A stretch of 64,000 nucleotides of DNA from Saccharothrix australiensis (GCF_003634935.1 NZ_RBXO01000001.1:372001-436000); one strand, 5' to 3'. Shown: positions 50,619 through 58,158, counted from the stretch's first letter. Notes: generated by a model from the letters alone, not told the origin. Numbers and translations are program-made.

Positions 50619-50786
50619 TCAGGAGGCGGCCACGGCCAGCGTCGTCACCATCATCACGGCGCAGATCGACCAGAAGATCCACATCCAGTAGATGTGCATG
50701 GACGTGGGGCCGTCCGCGTTCTGCCGCCCTCGGTCGTCCCACCACTCGACGTAGCGTTCGAGCCACCGGATTGGGTTGAACGTCAC
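50619..50786 (-). CDS. 55-residue single-helix membrane protein
   Basis: GTG at 50786, TGA at 50619. The N-terminal part (FNPIRWLERYVEWWDDRGR) is amphipathic and Trp-rich; residues about 31-54 (HIYWMWIFWSICAVMMVTTL) form one transmembrane helix. The composition (six Trp) is not what random high-GC DNA encodes, supporting a real gene. It is divergent from the S49 peptidase gene across 53 bp. No family known to me; being beside a membrane peptidase, it could be a partner or substrate, which is speculation. Confidence 0.65.
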   Translation of the reverse strand: MTFNPIRWLERYVEWWDDRGRQNADGPTSMHIYWMWIFWSICAVMMVTTLAVAAS

Positions 50787-50839
50787 TGCCCGATGTTAGC
50801 TCCGACACGCGTCATCGCGGGTCCACGTAAGGTCGACGC

Positions 50840-51976
50840 ATGAGCGTGACGGACAAGATCACGGCCCGCCTGCCCAGGATCGTCAGTGACCGCGCCGACC
50901 GGCGGCCCGTGGTGGCCGCGGTCCGCTTGCACGGTGTCATCACGCCCACGCCGACGCCGATGGCGCGCAACACGATCAACGTGCAGAACACGGAAAGCGC
51001 CCTGACCCGCGCGTTCGACCACGATCGGCTGGTCGCGGTGGCGCTCCTGATCAACTCGCCGGGTGGCGCGCCGACGCAGTCCGCGCTCATCGCGGAGCGC
51101 ATCCGCGAGTTGGCCGCCAAGCGGAAGGTGCCGGTGCTGGCGTTCTGCGAGGACGTCGCCGCGTCCGGCGGGTACTGGCTGGCTTGCGCCGCCGACGAGA
51201 TCTACGCGCACGGCACGTCGCTGGTCGGCTCGATCGGGGTCGTCAGCGCAGGGTTCGGGCTCAACGGGTTGTTGGAGCGGCACGGGATCGAGCGGCGGGT
51301 TTACACCGCTGGGGAGCACAAGGTGCGGCTCGACCCGTTCAGGCCGGAGAAGCCCGAGGACGTCGAGTGGCTCAAGGGGCTGCACGCGGACCTGCACGCG
51401 CAGTTCGTCGCGTGGGTCAAGGAGCGGCGTGGGCCCAAGTTGCGGGTTGCCGCCTGGTCGGGCGACCCCGCTCCCGGCTCTGTCGACGCTCCCGGCCCCG
51501 CTCGCGGCTCTGCGGGCGCTCCCGGCTCTGCTGGCTCCGCTTTCGGCTCTGCCGGCCCCGGACCCGCCGACGCCGACCCGAAACCTGCCGATGGTCCCGC
51601 CGCCGGCTTGAACCCCGCCGACAAGCCCGCCGACGCCGATCTGAATCCCGCCGACGCCGCGCCGAACCCCGCCGGCGAGCCCGCCAACGCCAACCCCGAC
51701 GCGAACGGGGCCGGCGGGGTTGGCGGCGACTTGTTCAGCGGCGAGGTCTGGACCGGTGCCAAGGCGGTCGAGCTCGGGCTCGTCGACGCCCTCGGCACGC
51801 TCCGCTCGGTCGTCGCCAAGCGCTACCCGGACGCCGAGATCAGCATCGCCGAACCCCGCCGCCCCCTCCTCGCCCGCCTCGGCCTGGCCGGCAGTACCAC
51901 TCGTTCGGGCGACTTCCTGCCGGCCGCCCTGGCCGCCCTGGAAGAACGCGCGCGCTGGTCGCGATTCGGCCTGTGA
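50840..51976 (+). CDS. S49 (SppA-like) serine peptidase with Ala/Pro/Gly insert
   Basis: 378 residues. VAALLINSPGGAPTQS-type segment (about residues 65-80) and EDVAASGGYWLACAADEIYA with nucleophile Ser109; the general-base Lys161 lies in EHKVRLDPFRPE. SLVGSIGVVSAGFGLNGLLE completes the core. Between KERRGPKL (about 200) and GGDLFSGEVWTGAKAVELGL (about 296), which normally follow closely, an 85-residue low-complexity insert appears (51461-51722). No signal peptide or anchor helix is seen, so it is the short, SohB-core type. ATG 50840. It separates the LytS kinase from the LytTR gene. Confidence 0.88.
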   Translation: MSVTDKITARLPRIVSDRADRRPVVAAVRLHGVITPTPTPMARNTINVQNTESALTRAFDHDRLVAVALLINSPGGAPTQSALIAERIRELAAKRKVPVLAFCEDVAASGGYWLACAADEIYAHGTSLVGSIGVVSAGFGLNGLLERHGIERRVYTAGEHKVRLDPFRPEKPEDVEWLKGLHADLHAQFVAWVKERRGPKLRVAAWSGDPAPGSVDAPGPARGSAGAPGSAGSAFGSAGPGPADADPKPADGPAAGLNPADKPADADLNPADAAPNPAGEPANANPDANGAGGVGGDLFSGEVWTGAKAVELGLVDALGTLRSVVAKRYPDAEISIAEPRRPLLARLGLAGSTTRSGDFLPAALAALEERARWSRFGL

Positions 51977-52039
51977 CCCCTGTCCTTGGTCACGGTCCCA
52001 TCGACACCCCCGCGTCCACGTAGACACGGACCCGCGTCG

Positions 52040-52897
52040 ATGGGCAAGATGCGCCACACAGTGAGTACCCAGGACAACGCCGGCCTCCTCGTTCTGGCGG
52101 TGGACGACGAGGCGCCAGGTCTGAGCGAGATCAAGTACCTGCTCGAGAGCAGCCCGCACATTCGGCGCGTGCTCACCGCCTTCGACGCGGCCGAGGCACT
52201 GCGCATCCTCCGGGGCGACTACGACCCCGAGGTGATGGACCGCACCCGCGCCGGCCTGCCGCCGGTCGACGCGGTGTTCGCCGACATCAACATGCCGGGC
52301 CTCTCGGGCACGGACCTCGCCCGCGTGCTCGGCGCGTTCCGCGCGCCACCGGCACTGGTGTTCGTCACGGGCGTCGAGCACTCCGAGGCCGTCGTCGCGT
52401 TCGAGGTCGGCGCGCTCGACTTCGTGACCAAGCCGATCAACGAGGACCGCATCAACAAGGCGATCTCGCGCGTGGTCGAGCGGGTCGCGGTGACGCCCGC
52501 CGTCACGCCCGAGCCGGCCGCCCCGCAGGAGCCCACCGACGACGAGGTCATCCCCGTCGAGCTGGGCGGCACCATCAAGCTCGTGCCCAGGGCGAACGTC
52601 CGGTACGTGGAGGCGCAGGGCGACTACGCCCGCCTGCACACCAACGACGGCCAGAGCCACCTCGTGCGCATCCCGCTGGCGCAGCTGGAGGAGCGCTGGG
52701 AGAACGCCGGCTTCGTGCGCATCCACCGCTCGTTCCTGGTGGCGCTGCCGCTGGTGACCGAGCTGCGCATGACGTCGAACGGCTACGCGGTGGTGATCGG
52801 CTCGGGTGACGGCGCCAAGGAGCTGCCGGTGAGCCGGCGGCACACCCGCGAGCTGAAGGAGCGCATCGTCCGGCCGCCCAAGAGCAGCTGGGGATGA
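52040..52897 (+). CDS. LytTR family response regulator
   Basis: 285 residues. The receiver domain starts LLVLAVDDEAPGLSEIKYLL, phospho-acceptor Asp82 in FADINMPGLSG, Thr in LVFVTGVEHSEAVVAFEVGA, Lys in DFVTKPINED. A Pro-rich linker (about 160-178) leads to the LytTR DNA-binding domain (VRYVEAQGDYARLHTNDGQS, ENAGFVRIHRSFLVALPLVT). LytTR proteins bind paired direct repeats two helical turns apart; a candidate is at 55484-55518. ATG 52040 is chosen; other in-frame starts at 52049 and 52061 are possible. It overlaps the next membrane-protein gene by 4 nt. Confidence 0.92.
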   Translation: MGKMRHTVSTQDNAGLLVLAVDDEAPGLSEIKYLLESSPHIRRVLTAFDAAEALRILRGDYDPEVMDRTRAGLPPVDAVFADINMPGLSGTDLARVLGAFRAPPALVFVTGVEHSEAVVAFEVGALDFVTKPINEDRINKAISRVVERVAVTPAVTPEPAAPQEPTDDEVIPVELGGTIKLVPRANVRYVEAQGDYARLHTNDGQSHLVRIPLAQLEERWENAGFVRIHRSFLVALPLVTELRMTSNGYAVVIGSGDGAKELPVSRRHTRELKERIVRPPKSSWG

Positions 52898-53334
52898 GCA
52901 AGCACTCCGGCCCGCCGGGGCAGCCCGACCAACCGCAGCCAGGGGAGCGGGACGCCTGGCTGCCGGTGCCCGCGCGCAAGAACCGCCGCCGGCGCGTCGT
53001 GCTGGCCGACCCGCGCGGCCGCGGTCGGGTGTTGCGCACGATCATCGAGCTGGAGGAGCAGACCAGCGTCGGCGAGAAGCTGATCCGCGACCTGATCAAG
53101 CAGCAGCTCAGGACCGCGTTCGCGCTGGGCGGCGGCACGCTCACCCTGCTCGCCCTGCTGCCGCTGCTGTTCTACTCGGTGCCGTGGCTGGCCGAGGTCG
53201 AGCTGCTGGGCGTGCGGCTGCCGTGGCTGCTGCTGGGCGTCCTGCCGTTCCCCCTGTGCTACGGCGTCGGCTACGCCTACCGGAGACTCGCGGAGAGCCA
53301 CGAGCGCGACTTCGTCAGCTCGGTGGACCGGTGA
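52894..53334 (+). CDS. Two-helix membrane partner of the symporter
   Basis: 146 residues. A polar, Arg-rich N-terminus (VPARKNRRRRVVLADPRGRG), a helix EEQTSVGEKLIRDLIKQQL, then two membrane helices GGTLTLLALLPLLFYSVPWL and PWLLLGVLPFPLCYGVGYAY. Position and size parallel DUF485 proteins that accompany acetate-type symporters, although sequence similarity is not obvious. It overlaps both the regulator (ATGA) and the symporter (GTGA), so all three are co-translated. Confidence 0.8.
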   Translation: MSKHSGPPGQPDQPQPGERDAWLPVPARKNRRRRVVLADPRGRGRVLRTIIELEEQTSVGEKLIRDLIKQQLRTAFALGGGTLTLLALLPLLFYSVPWLAEVELLGVRLPWLLLGVLPFPLCYGVGYAYRRLAESHERDFVSSVDR

Positions 53335-55124
53335 TCCAGAACCTCTGGAGCCTGGGACTGGTCGTGGCCGTCGCGGCGATGACGTTCCTGCTGGGCTACG
53401 TGGGTTCGCGGCGCGCCAACACGACGCCGGACTTCCTGGTGGCGCGGCGCGCGATCCCGGCGACCCGCAACGCGGCGGCGATCTCCGGCGAGTACCTGTC
53501 GGCCGCGTCGTTCCTGGGTGTCGCCGGGCTGGTGCTCAAGGACGGCATCGACGCGCTCTGGTACCCCATCGGCTTCACCGCGGGCTACCTGGCGATGATG
53601 CTGTTCGTCGCCGCGCCGCTGCGCCGGTCGGGCGCGTACACGCTGCCGGACTTCGCCGAGGCCCGGCTCGGCTCGGCGAACCTCCGCAAGGTCTGCACGT
53701 TCTTCGTGATCTGCATCGGCGTCCTGTACCTGGTGCCGCAGTTGCAGTCGGCCGGGCTGACGCTGAACACGATCACCGGGTTGCCCGCGTGGCTGGGCGG
53801 CGCGGTGGTGACGGCGATCGTCGTGGTGAACGTGCTGGGCGGCGGGATGCGCGCGATCACGCTGGTCCAGGCGTTCCAGTACTGGGGCAAGCTGTTCGCG
53901 ATCGCCGCGCCGACGTTCGTGCTGTTCACCTTGTTCCTGGCGGGTCCGGGCAACGGGGCGCGCGAGGTGGACGAGGGCGGCGTGCTCCGGTTCCACGAGC
54001 GGGTCGAGGTGACCACCGTGGACGAGGTGCGGGTGCAGGTCGTGGAGCCGATGGAGCTGTCGGCGACCGGTCGGATCAACGGCGCGCCCGTGAACGGAGC
54101 CGTGTACTGGACGGCCGGCACGTACACGGTGGACCGGAACACCGAGCTGCGGTTCGTGGCGGGTTCGCCGGTGCCGGTCGTGGCGGGTTCGCCGACCAGC
54201 AACGAGAACTGGCTGAAACCGCAGACCGGCGGCGTGGGCGGGTTGTTCGAGACGTACTCGCTGATCTTCGCGACGTTCCTGGGCACGATGGGCCTGCCGC
54301 ACGTGCTGGTGCGGTTCTACACGAACCCGGACGGCAAGGCGGCGCGCCGGACGGCGTTGCACGTGCTCTACCTGCTGGGCCTGTTCTACCTGTTCCCGAC
54401 GGTGCTGGGCGTCATCTCGCGCCAGTACCTCCCGCAGTTGCTGGTGACCGGCAAGACGGACGCGGCGGTGCTGCTGCTGCCGACGACGATGCAGCCGAAC
54501 CTGCTCGGCCAGGTGCTGGGCGCGGTCGTGGCGGCGGGCGCGTTCGCGGCGTTCCTGTCGACGTCGTCGGGCCTGGTGGTGAGCGTCGCCGGGGTGGTGT
54601 CGACGGACATCCTGCCGGGCAAGGTGCGGGACTTCCGGTGGGCGACGGTGCTGACCGGCGCGGTGGCGATCGGGTTGGCGTTCCTGCTGCCGCGCGCGGA
54701 CGCGTCGCTGACCGTGGCGATGTCGTTCGCGCTGGCGGCGTCGACGTTCTGCCCGCTGCTGGTGCTGGGCATCTGGTGGCGCGGCCTGACGTGGCCGGGC
54801 GCGGTCGCGGGGCTCGTGGTCGGCGGCGGGCTGGTGATCGGCTCGCAGGTGGTGACCGTGATCAGCTCGTACACCGGGTCGTGGGCGCCCTCGGTGTTCT
54901 CGCAGCCCGCGCTGGTGACGGTGCCGGTGGCGTTCCTGACGATGGTCATGATCAGCCGGTTGACGCGCCGGCTGCGGCCGGAGGACGTGAGCCAGGTCCT
55001 GCTGCGCCTGCACGCGCCCGACCCGCTGGGGTTCATGCGGGACCGGGACGTGCAGCGGTTCGGCACGGCGGAGGAGAAGCGGCGGCTCGCGGAACGGCGG
55101 GACCCGCCACACTCCCGGCCCTGA
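53331..55124 (+). CDS. Sodium:solute symporter with large external loop
   Basis: 597 residues of the SSS family with about 13 helices. PDFLVARRAIPATRNAAAIS, GEYLSAASFLGVAGLVLKDG and LGTMGLPHVLVRFYTNPDGK are the acetate/monocarboxylate symporter (ActP/MctC) blocks. Residues about 205-300 form an extended extracytoplasmic domain (EVTTVDEVRVQVVEPMELSA, YTVDRNTELRFVAGSPVPVV) not present in ActP. Substrate probably a short carboxylate imported with Na+; the added domain may bind it or a partner. The GTG overlaps the previous stop. Its TGA lies at the start of a 16-bp tandem array. Confidence 0.9.
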   Translation: MIQNLWSLGLVVAVAAMTFLLGYVGSRRANTTPDFLVARRAIPATRNAAAISGEYLSAASFLGVAGLVLKDGIDALWYPIGFTAGYLAMMLFVAAPLRRSGAYTLPDFAEARLGSANLRKVCTFFVICIGVLYLVPQLQSAGLTLNTITGLPAWLGGAVVTAIVVVNVLGGGMRAITLVQAFQYWGKLFAIAAPTFVLFTLFLAGPGNGAREVDEGGVLRFHERVEVTTVDEVRVQVVEPMELSATGRINGAPVNGAVYWTAGTYTVDRNTELRFVAGSPVPVVAGSPTSNENWLKPQTGGVGGLFETYSLIFATFLGTMGLPHVLVRFYTNPDGKAARRTALHVLYLLGLFYLFPTVLGVISRQYLPQLLVTGKTDAAVLLLPTTMQPNLLGQVLGAVVAAGAFAAFLSTSSGLVVSVAGVVSTDILPGKVRDFRWATVLTGAVAIGLAFLLPRADASLTVAMSFALAASTFCPLLVLGIWWRGLTWPGAVAGLVVGGGLVIGSQVVTVISSYTGSWAPSVFSQPALVTVPVAFLTMVMISRLTRRLRPEDVSQVLLRLHAPDPLGFMRDRDVQRFGTAEEKRRLAERRDPPHSRP

Positions 55125-55245
55125 GCGGGACCGGCCCTCAACGGACCGGCCCTGAACGGACGGGGTCCTGAAACGGACGGGTCCTGAAACGGACGGGTCC
55201 TGAAACGGACGGGTCCTGAACGGACGGGTCCTGAACGGGACCGGC
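55115..55245. repeat. ~16-bp tandem array spanning the symporter stop codon
   Basis: About nine units of 15-17 bp. The first includes the last codons and TGA; later units converge on GGTCCTGAAACGGACG. The rest of the 590-bp gap to 55714 holds the CRP-like palindrome, the direct repeat and presumably the DUF485 promoter. Confidence 0.9.
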
Positions 55246-55304
55246 CGGGGCATCGGCCGTGGGAGAACCGGCCGAGCCCCTGGTCGACCACCTCGCACCC
55301 ATGG

Positions 55305-55322
55305 GTGTGAGATTGCTCACAC
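55305..55322. promoter_or_regulatory. Perfect CRP/GlxR-type palindrome
   Basis: GTGTGA-GATTGC-TCACAC, an exact match to TGTGA-N6-TCACA with one more pair on each side. It lies 393 bp upstream of the DUF485-symporter operon. In Corynebacterium, GlxR controls acetate and monocarboxylate uptake genes, so a catabolite or cAMP input here would make sense. Confidence 0.6.
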
Positions 55323-55483
55323 GAGTGATACCGGTGGTGACCTCCGGGACCGGGAAACCGGGGGGTGGGCCACCGCGGGCCCGTCGTCGCGGGTCGCACC
55401 CCCGAGCCGGGCGGGACGTGGCGCGGGCGGCCGGCACCACTCGTTCAGCCCTGGCGTTCGGCGCCGTGCCGTAGTGCCGTTGC

Positions 55484-55518
55484 TCGAACGAGTGACTGAG
55501 AACCATTCGATTCGGTGA
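55484..55518 (+). promoter_or_regulatory. Candidate LytTR-type direct repeat
   Basis: TCGAACGAGTGA (55484-55495) and TCGATTCGGTGA (55507-55518) are 11 nt apart, the spacing of LytTR sites such as those of YpdB. The first half also forms an inverted pair with CACTCGTTC at 55438-55446. It is about 200 bp upstream of the DUF485 start. Half-site identity is only 8 of 12. Confidence 0.35.
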
Positions 55519-55714
55519 GTGGCGGCGTCACCTGGCCCCGTGACTGCTCGTCTCAGCATTCCTACCGCTTATCGCATCACCCGACTGTTGAGCGCAAGGC
55601 CACGGTCGGGGCCTTTCAGGGGTGACCCACGTCTCCTTACGGTGCTGCGCGTATCGGAGCGCACCAGGAGGGTTACGTGGCGTTCACACCATCGACAACC
55701 GCGAGGAGGGGATC

Positions 55715-56071
55715 GTGAGCACCGCTGAGAACTCCTCGGGGGGCGCCACCCCCACTGGAGCGACCCCCGACTGGGTCGAGGTACAGGCCGGTCCCGACTT
55801 CGTCGAACTCCGGCGCAGGCTGCGCGGCTTCGTGTTCCCCGTCGCGGGGCTGTTCTTCGTCTGGTACGTCCTCTACGTCGTCCTCGCCGACTACGCGCAC
55901 GAGTTCATGGCGACGAAGGTGGTCGGCAACATCAACGTCGGCCTGGTCCTGGGCCTGCTCCAGTTCGTGTCGACGTTCGCGATCACCACCCTCTACGTGC
56001 GGCACGCCAACAAGCACCTCGACCCCCGCGCGGAGGCGATCCGCGAGCGGCTCGAAGGGGGTCGGGCGTGA
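55715..56071 (+). CDS. DUF485 membrane protein
   Basis: 118 residues. A polar N-terminal 45 residues, then the family core VELRRRLRGFVFPVAGLFFV and WYVLYVVLADYAHEFMATKV, and a second helix with VGLVLGLLQFVSTFAITTLY and the closing YVRHANKHLDPRAEAIRE. DUF485 proteins (YjcH, MctB-like) are obligate neighbours of acetate/monocarboxylate symporters and probably stabilise them. GTG 55715 has GAGGAGGGG 4 nt upstream, one of the best ribosome sites in the window. It overlaps the symporter by 4 nt. Confidence 0.95.
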   Translation: MSTAENSSGGATPTGATPDWVEVQAGPDFVELRRRLRGFVFPVAGLFFVWYVLYVVLADYAHEFMATKVVGNINVGLVLGLLQFVSTFAITTLYVRHANKHLDPRAEAIRERLEGGRA

Positions 56072-57654
56072 CCAGCGGAGCCCTCCTCAACATCGGCATC
56101 TTCGGCGTCTTCGTCATCGCGACCCTGTTCGTGGTGGTGCGGGCGAGCCGCAACACCAGGACCGCCGCGGACTACCTCGCCGCCGGCCGCGCGTTCACCG
56201 GCCCGCAGAACGGCATCGCCATCGCGGGCGACTACCTGTCCGCCGCGTCGTTCCTCGGCATCGCGGGCGCCATCGCCGTCTACGGCTACGACGGCTTCCT
56301 GTACTCGATCGGGTTCCTCGTCGCGTGGCTGGTGGCGTTGCTGCTGGTCGCGGAGCTGCTGCGGAACACCGGCAAGTACACGATGGGCGACGTGCTGAGC
56401 TTCCGGATGCGGCAGCGCCCGGTGCGCGCGGCGGCGGCCACGTCGACGATGGCCGTGTCGTTCTTCTACCTGCTCGCGCAGATGGCCGGCGCGGGCGGCC
56501 TGGTGGCGCTGCTGCTCGGCATCACCGGCAAGCTCGGCCAGGCGCTGGTCATCGCCGTGGTCGGCGCGTTGATGATCGCCTACGTGCTCATCGGCGGCAT
56601 GAAGGGCACCACCTGGGTGCAGATCATCAAGGCCGTGCTGCTGATCGTCGGCGCGGGCGTGATGACGCTGTGGGTGCTCGGCAAGTACGGCCTCAACCTC
56701 TCGTCGCTGCTCGGCGCGGCCGTGGACAACGCGCCCAAGGCCGGCGAGAAGCTGCTCGGACCCGGCCTCCAGTACGGCGCGTCCGGCACCACCAAGCTCG
56801 ACTTCCTGTCCCTGGCGCTGGCCCTCGTGCTCGGCACGGCCGGCCTGCCGCACATCCTGATGCGCTTCTACACCGTGCCCACGGCCAGGGAGGCCCGCCG
56901 CTCGGTGGTCTGGGCGATCTGGCTGATCGGCCTGTTCTACCTGTTCACGCTGGTGCTCGGGTACGGCGCGGCGGCGCTGGTCGGCCCCGAGAAGATCCTC
57001 GGCGCGCCCGGCAAGGCCAACTCGGCGGCGCCGCTGCTCGCGGAGGCGCTGGGCGGGCCGCTGCTGCTGGGGCTGATCGCGGCGGTCGCGTTCGCGACGA
57101 TCCTCGCCGTGGTGGCGGGCCTGACGATCACCGCGTCGGCGTCGTTCGCGCACGACATCTACGCGAACATCATCAAGAAGGGCGCGGTGGAGGACAAGGA
57201 CGCCGAGGTCAAGGTCGCGCGGCGGACCGCGATCGTGATCGGCGTCGTGTCCATCCTCGGCGGCATCGCGGCCAACGGGCAGAACATCGCGTTCCTGGTG
57301 GCGCTGGCGTTCGCGGTGGCGGCGTCGGCGAACCTGCCGACCATCCTGTACTCGCTGTTCTGGAAGCGGTTCAACACCTCCGGCGCGCTGTGGAGCATCT
57401 ACGGCGGCCTGGCGGTGACGATCGCGCTGATCGTGCTGTCGCCCGCCGTGTCGGGCAAGCCGTCGTCGATGTTCCCGAACGCCGACTTCGACCTGTTCCC
57501 GCTGTCCAACCCCGGCATCGTGTCGATCCCGGTGGCGTTCGCCCTCGGTTGGCTCGGGACCTTGCTGTCCAAGGAGGACGACCGGGCCAAGTACGCCGAG
57601 ATGGAGGTCCGCGCCCTCACCGGCGTGGGCGCGGAGAAGGCGGTGTCGCACTAA
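56068..57654 (+). CDS. ActP/MctC-type cation acetate (monocarboxylate) symporter
   Basis: 528 residues, 13 helices. ADYLAAGRAFTGPQNGIAIA, GDYLSAASFLGIAGAIAVYG, GTAGLPHILMRFYTVPTARE and ASASFAHDIYANIIKKG are characteristic of ActP/MctC, which import acetate, propionate or pyruvate with Na+ or H+. GTG overlaps the DUF485 stop (GTGA). Expression is probably under the CRP-like and LytTR-like sites upstream. Its final codons and TAA are copied in a 14-bp tandem array. Confidence 0.94.
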   Translation: MTSGALLNIGIFGVFVIATLFVVVRASRNTRTAADYLAAGRAFTGPQNGIAIAGDYLSAASFLGIAGAIAVYGYDGFLYSIGFLVAWLVALLLVAELLRNTGKYTMGDVLSFRMRQRPVRAAAATSTMAVSFFYLLAQMAGAGGLVALLLGITGKLGQALVIAVVGALMIAYVLIGGMKGTTWVQIIKAVLLIVGAGVMTLWVLGKYGLNLSSLLGAAVDNAPKAGEKLLGPGLQYGASGTTKLDFLSLALALVLGTAGLPHILMRFYTVPTAREARRSVVWAIWLIGLFYLFTLVLGYGAAALVGPEKILGAPGKANSAAPLLAEALGGPLLLGLIAAVAFATILAVVAGLTITASASFAHDIYANIIKKGAVEDKDAEVKVARRTAIVIGVVSILGGIAANGQNIAFLVALAFAVAASANLPTILYSLFWKRFNTSGALWSIYGGLAVTIALIVLSPAVSGKPSSMFPNADFDLFPLSNPGIVSIPVAFALGWLGTLLSKEDDRAKYAEMEVRALTGVGAEKAVSH

Positions 57655-57711
57655 CCGTGTCGCACTAACTGCGCCGCACCAGCCGTGTCGCACTAACCGT
57701 GTCGCACCGCC
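57643..57711. repeat. 14-bp tandem array copying the symporter gene end
   Basis: Five units of 14 bp (57643, 57657, 57671, 57685, 57699; the last 13 bp), consensus GTGTCGCACTAACC. Three units include the TAA; the first is the gene's real stop. Removing one or several units would leave the protein unchanged. Confidence 0.9.
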
Positions 57712-57818
57712 GGCGCGTGCCGTGTTGTGACGTGGACCGGGCCGTCCCCTCCCGCCGTCGGGTGGAGACGGCCCGTCCTTATCCCACCCTCACCGGGTCG
57801 CGTGGCAGCATTGACCCC

Positions 57819-58157
57819 GTGACCGTTCCGAGTGTCGAAGTGTCATCGGTGCCCGCGGAGCTGCCCGCCGGCAAAGTCCTGCTCGACGTGCGCGAAGCCG
57901 ACGAGTGGGAGGCCGGCCACGCCCCCGGCGCGCTGCACATCCCGATGAGCGAGCTGGCGCAGCGGCTGGACGAGCTGCCCGGTGACAGCGAGTTCTACGT
58001 CGTGTGCCGCGCGGGCGGCCGGTCGGCGCGCGTGACGCAGTACCTCAACGCCAACGGCTGGGACGCGACCAACGTCGACGGCGGCATGCAGGTGTGGGCC
58101 GCCGCGGGCCGACCGCTGGTCGGTGAGATCGACGGCGCGGAGCCGGAGGTCATCTGA
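57819..58157 (+). CDS. Rhodanese-like single-domain sulphurtransferase
   Basis: 112 residues. LLDVREADEWEAGHAPGALH and IPMSELAQRLDELP are rhodanese blocks A; the active-site loop is VVCRAGGRSARVTQYL with nucleophilic Cys; NVDGGMQVWAAAGRPL closes the domain. It transfers sulphur to cyanide or thiol acceptors in vitro. GTG 57819 fits the domain start. The stop codon is 1 nt before the ATG of the DUF4328 gene, so the two may be co-transcribed. Confidence 0.93.
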   Translation: MTVPSVEVSSVPAELPAGKVLLDVREADEWEAGHAPGALHIPMSELAQRLDELPGDSEFYVVCRAGGRSARVTQYLNANGWDATNVDGGMQVWAAAGRPLVGEIDGAEPEVI

Positions 58158-58158
58158 C

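Noticed and set aside
50221-50808. Minus-strand 195-codon open frame over the G-rich spacer
   Set aside because: It is Arg-rich low complexity and overlaps the better-supported 55-residue gene in another frame.
55115-55245. Tandem array that might be a CRISPR or iteron origin
   Set aside because: Units of about 16 bp are contiguous without spacers and begin inside a coding sequence; no replication genes are nearby.
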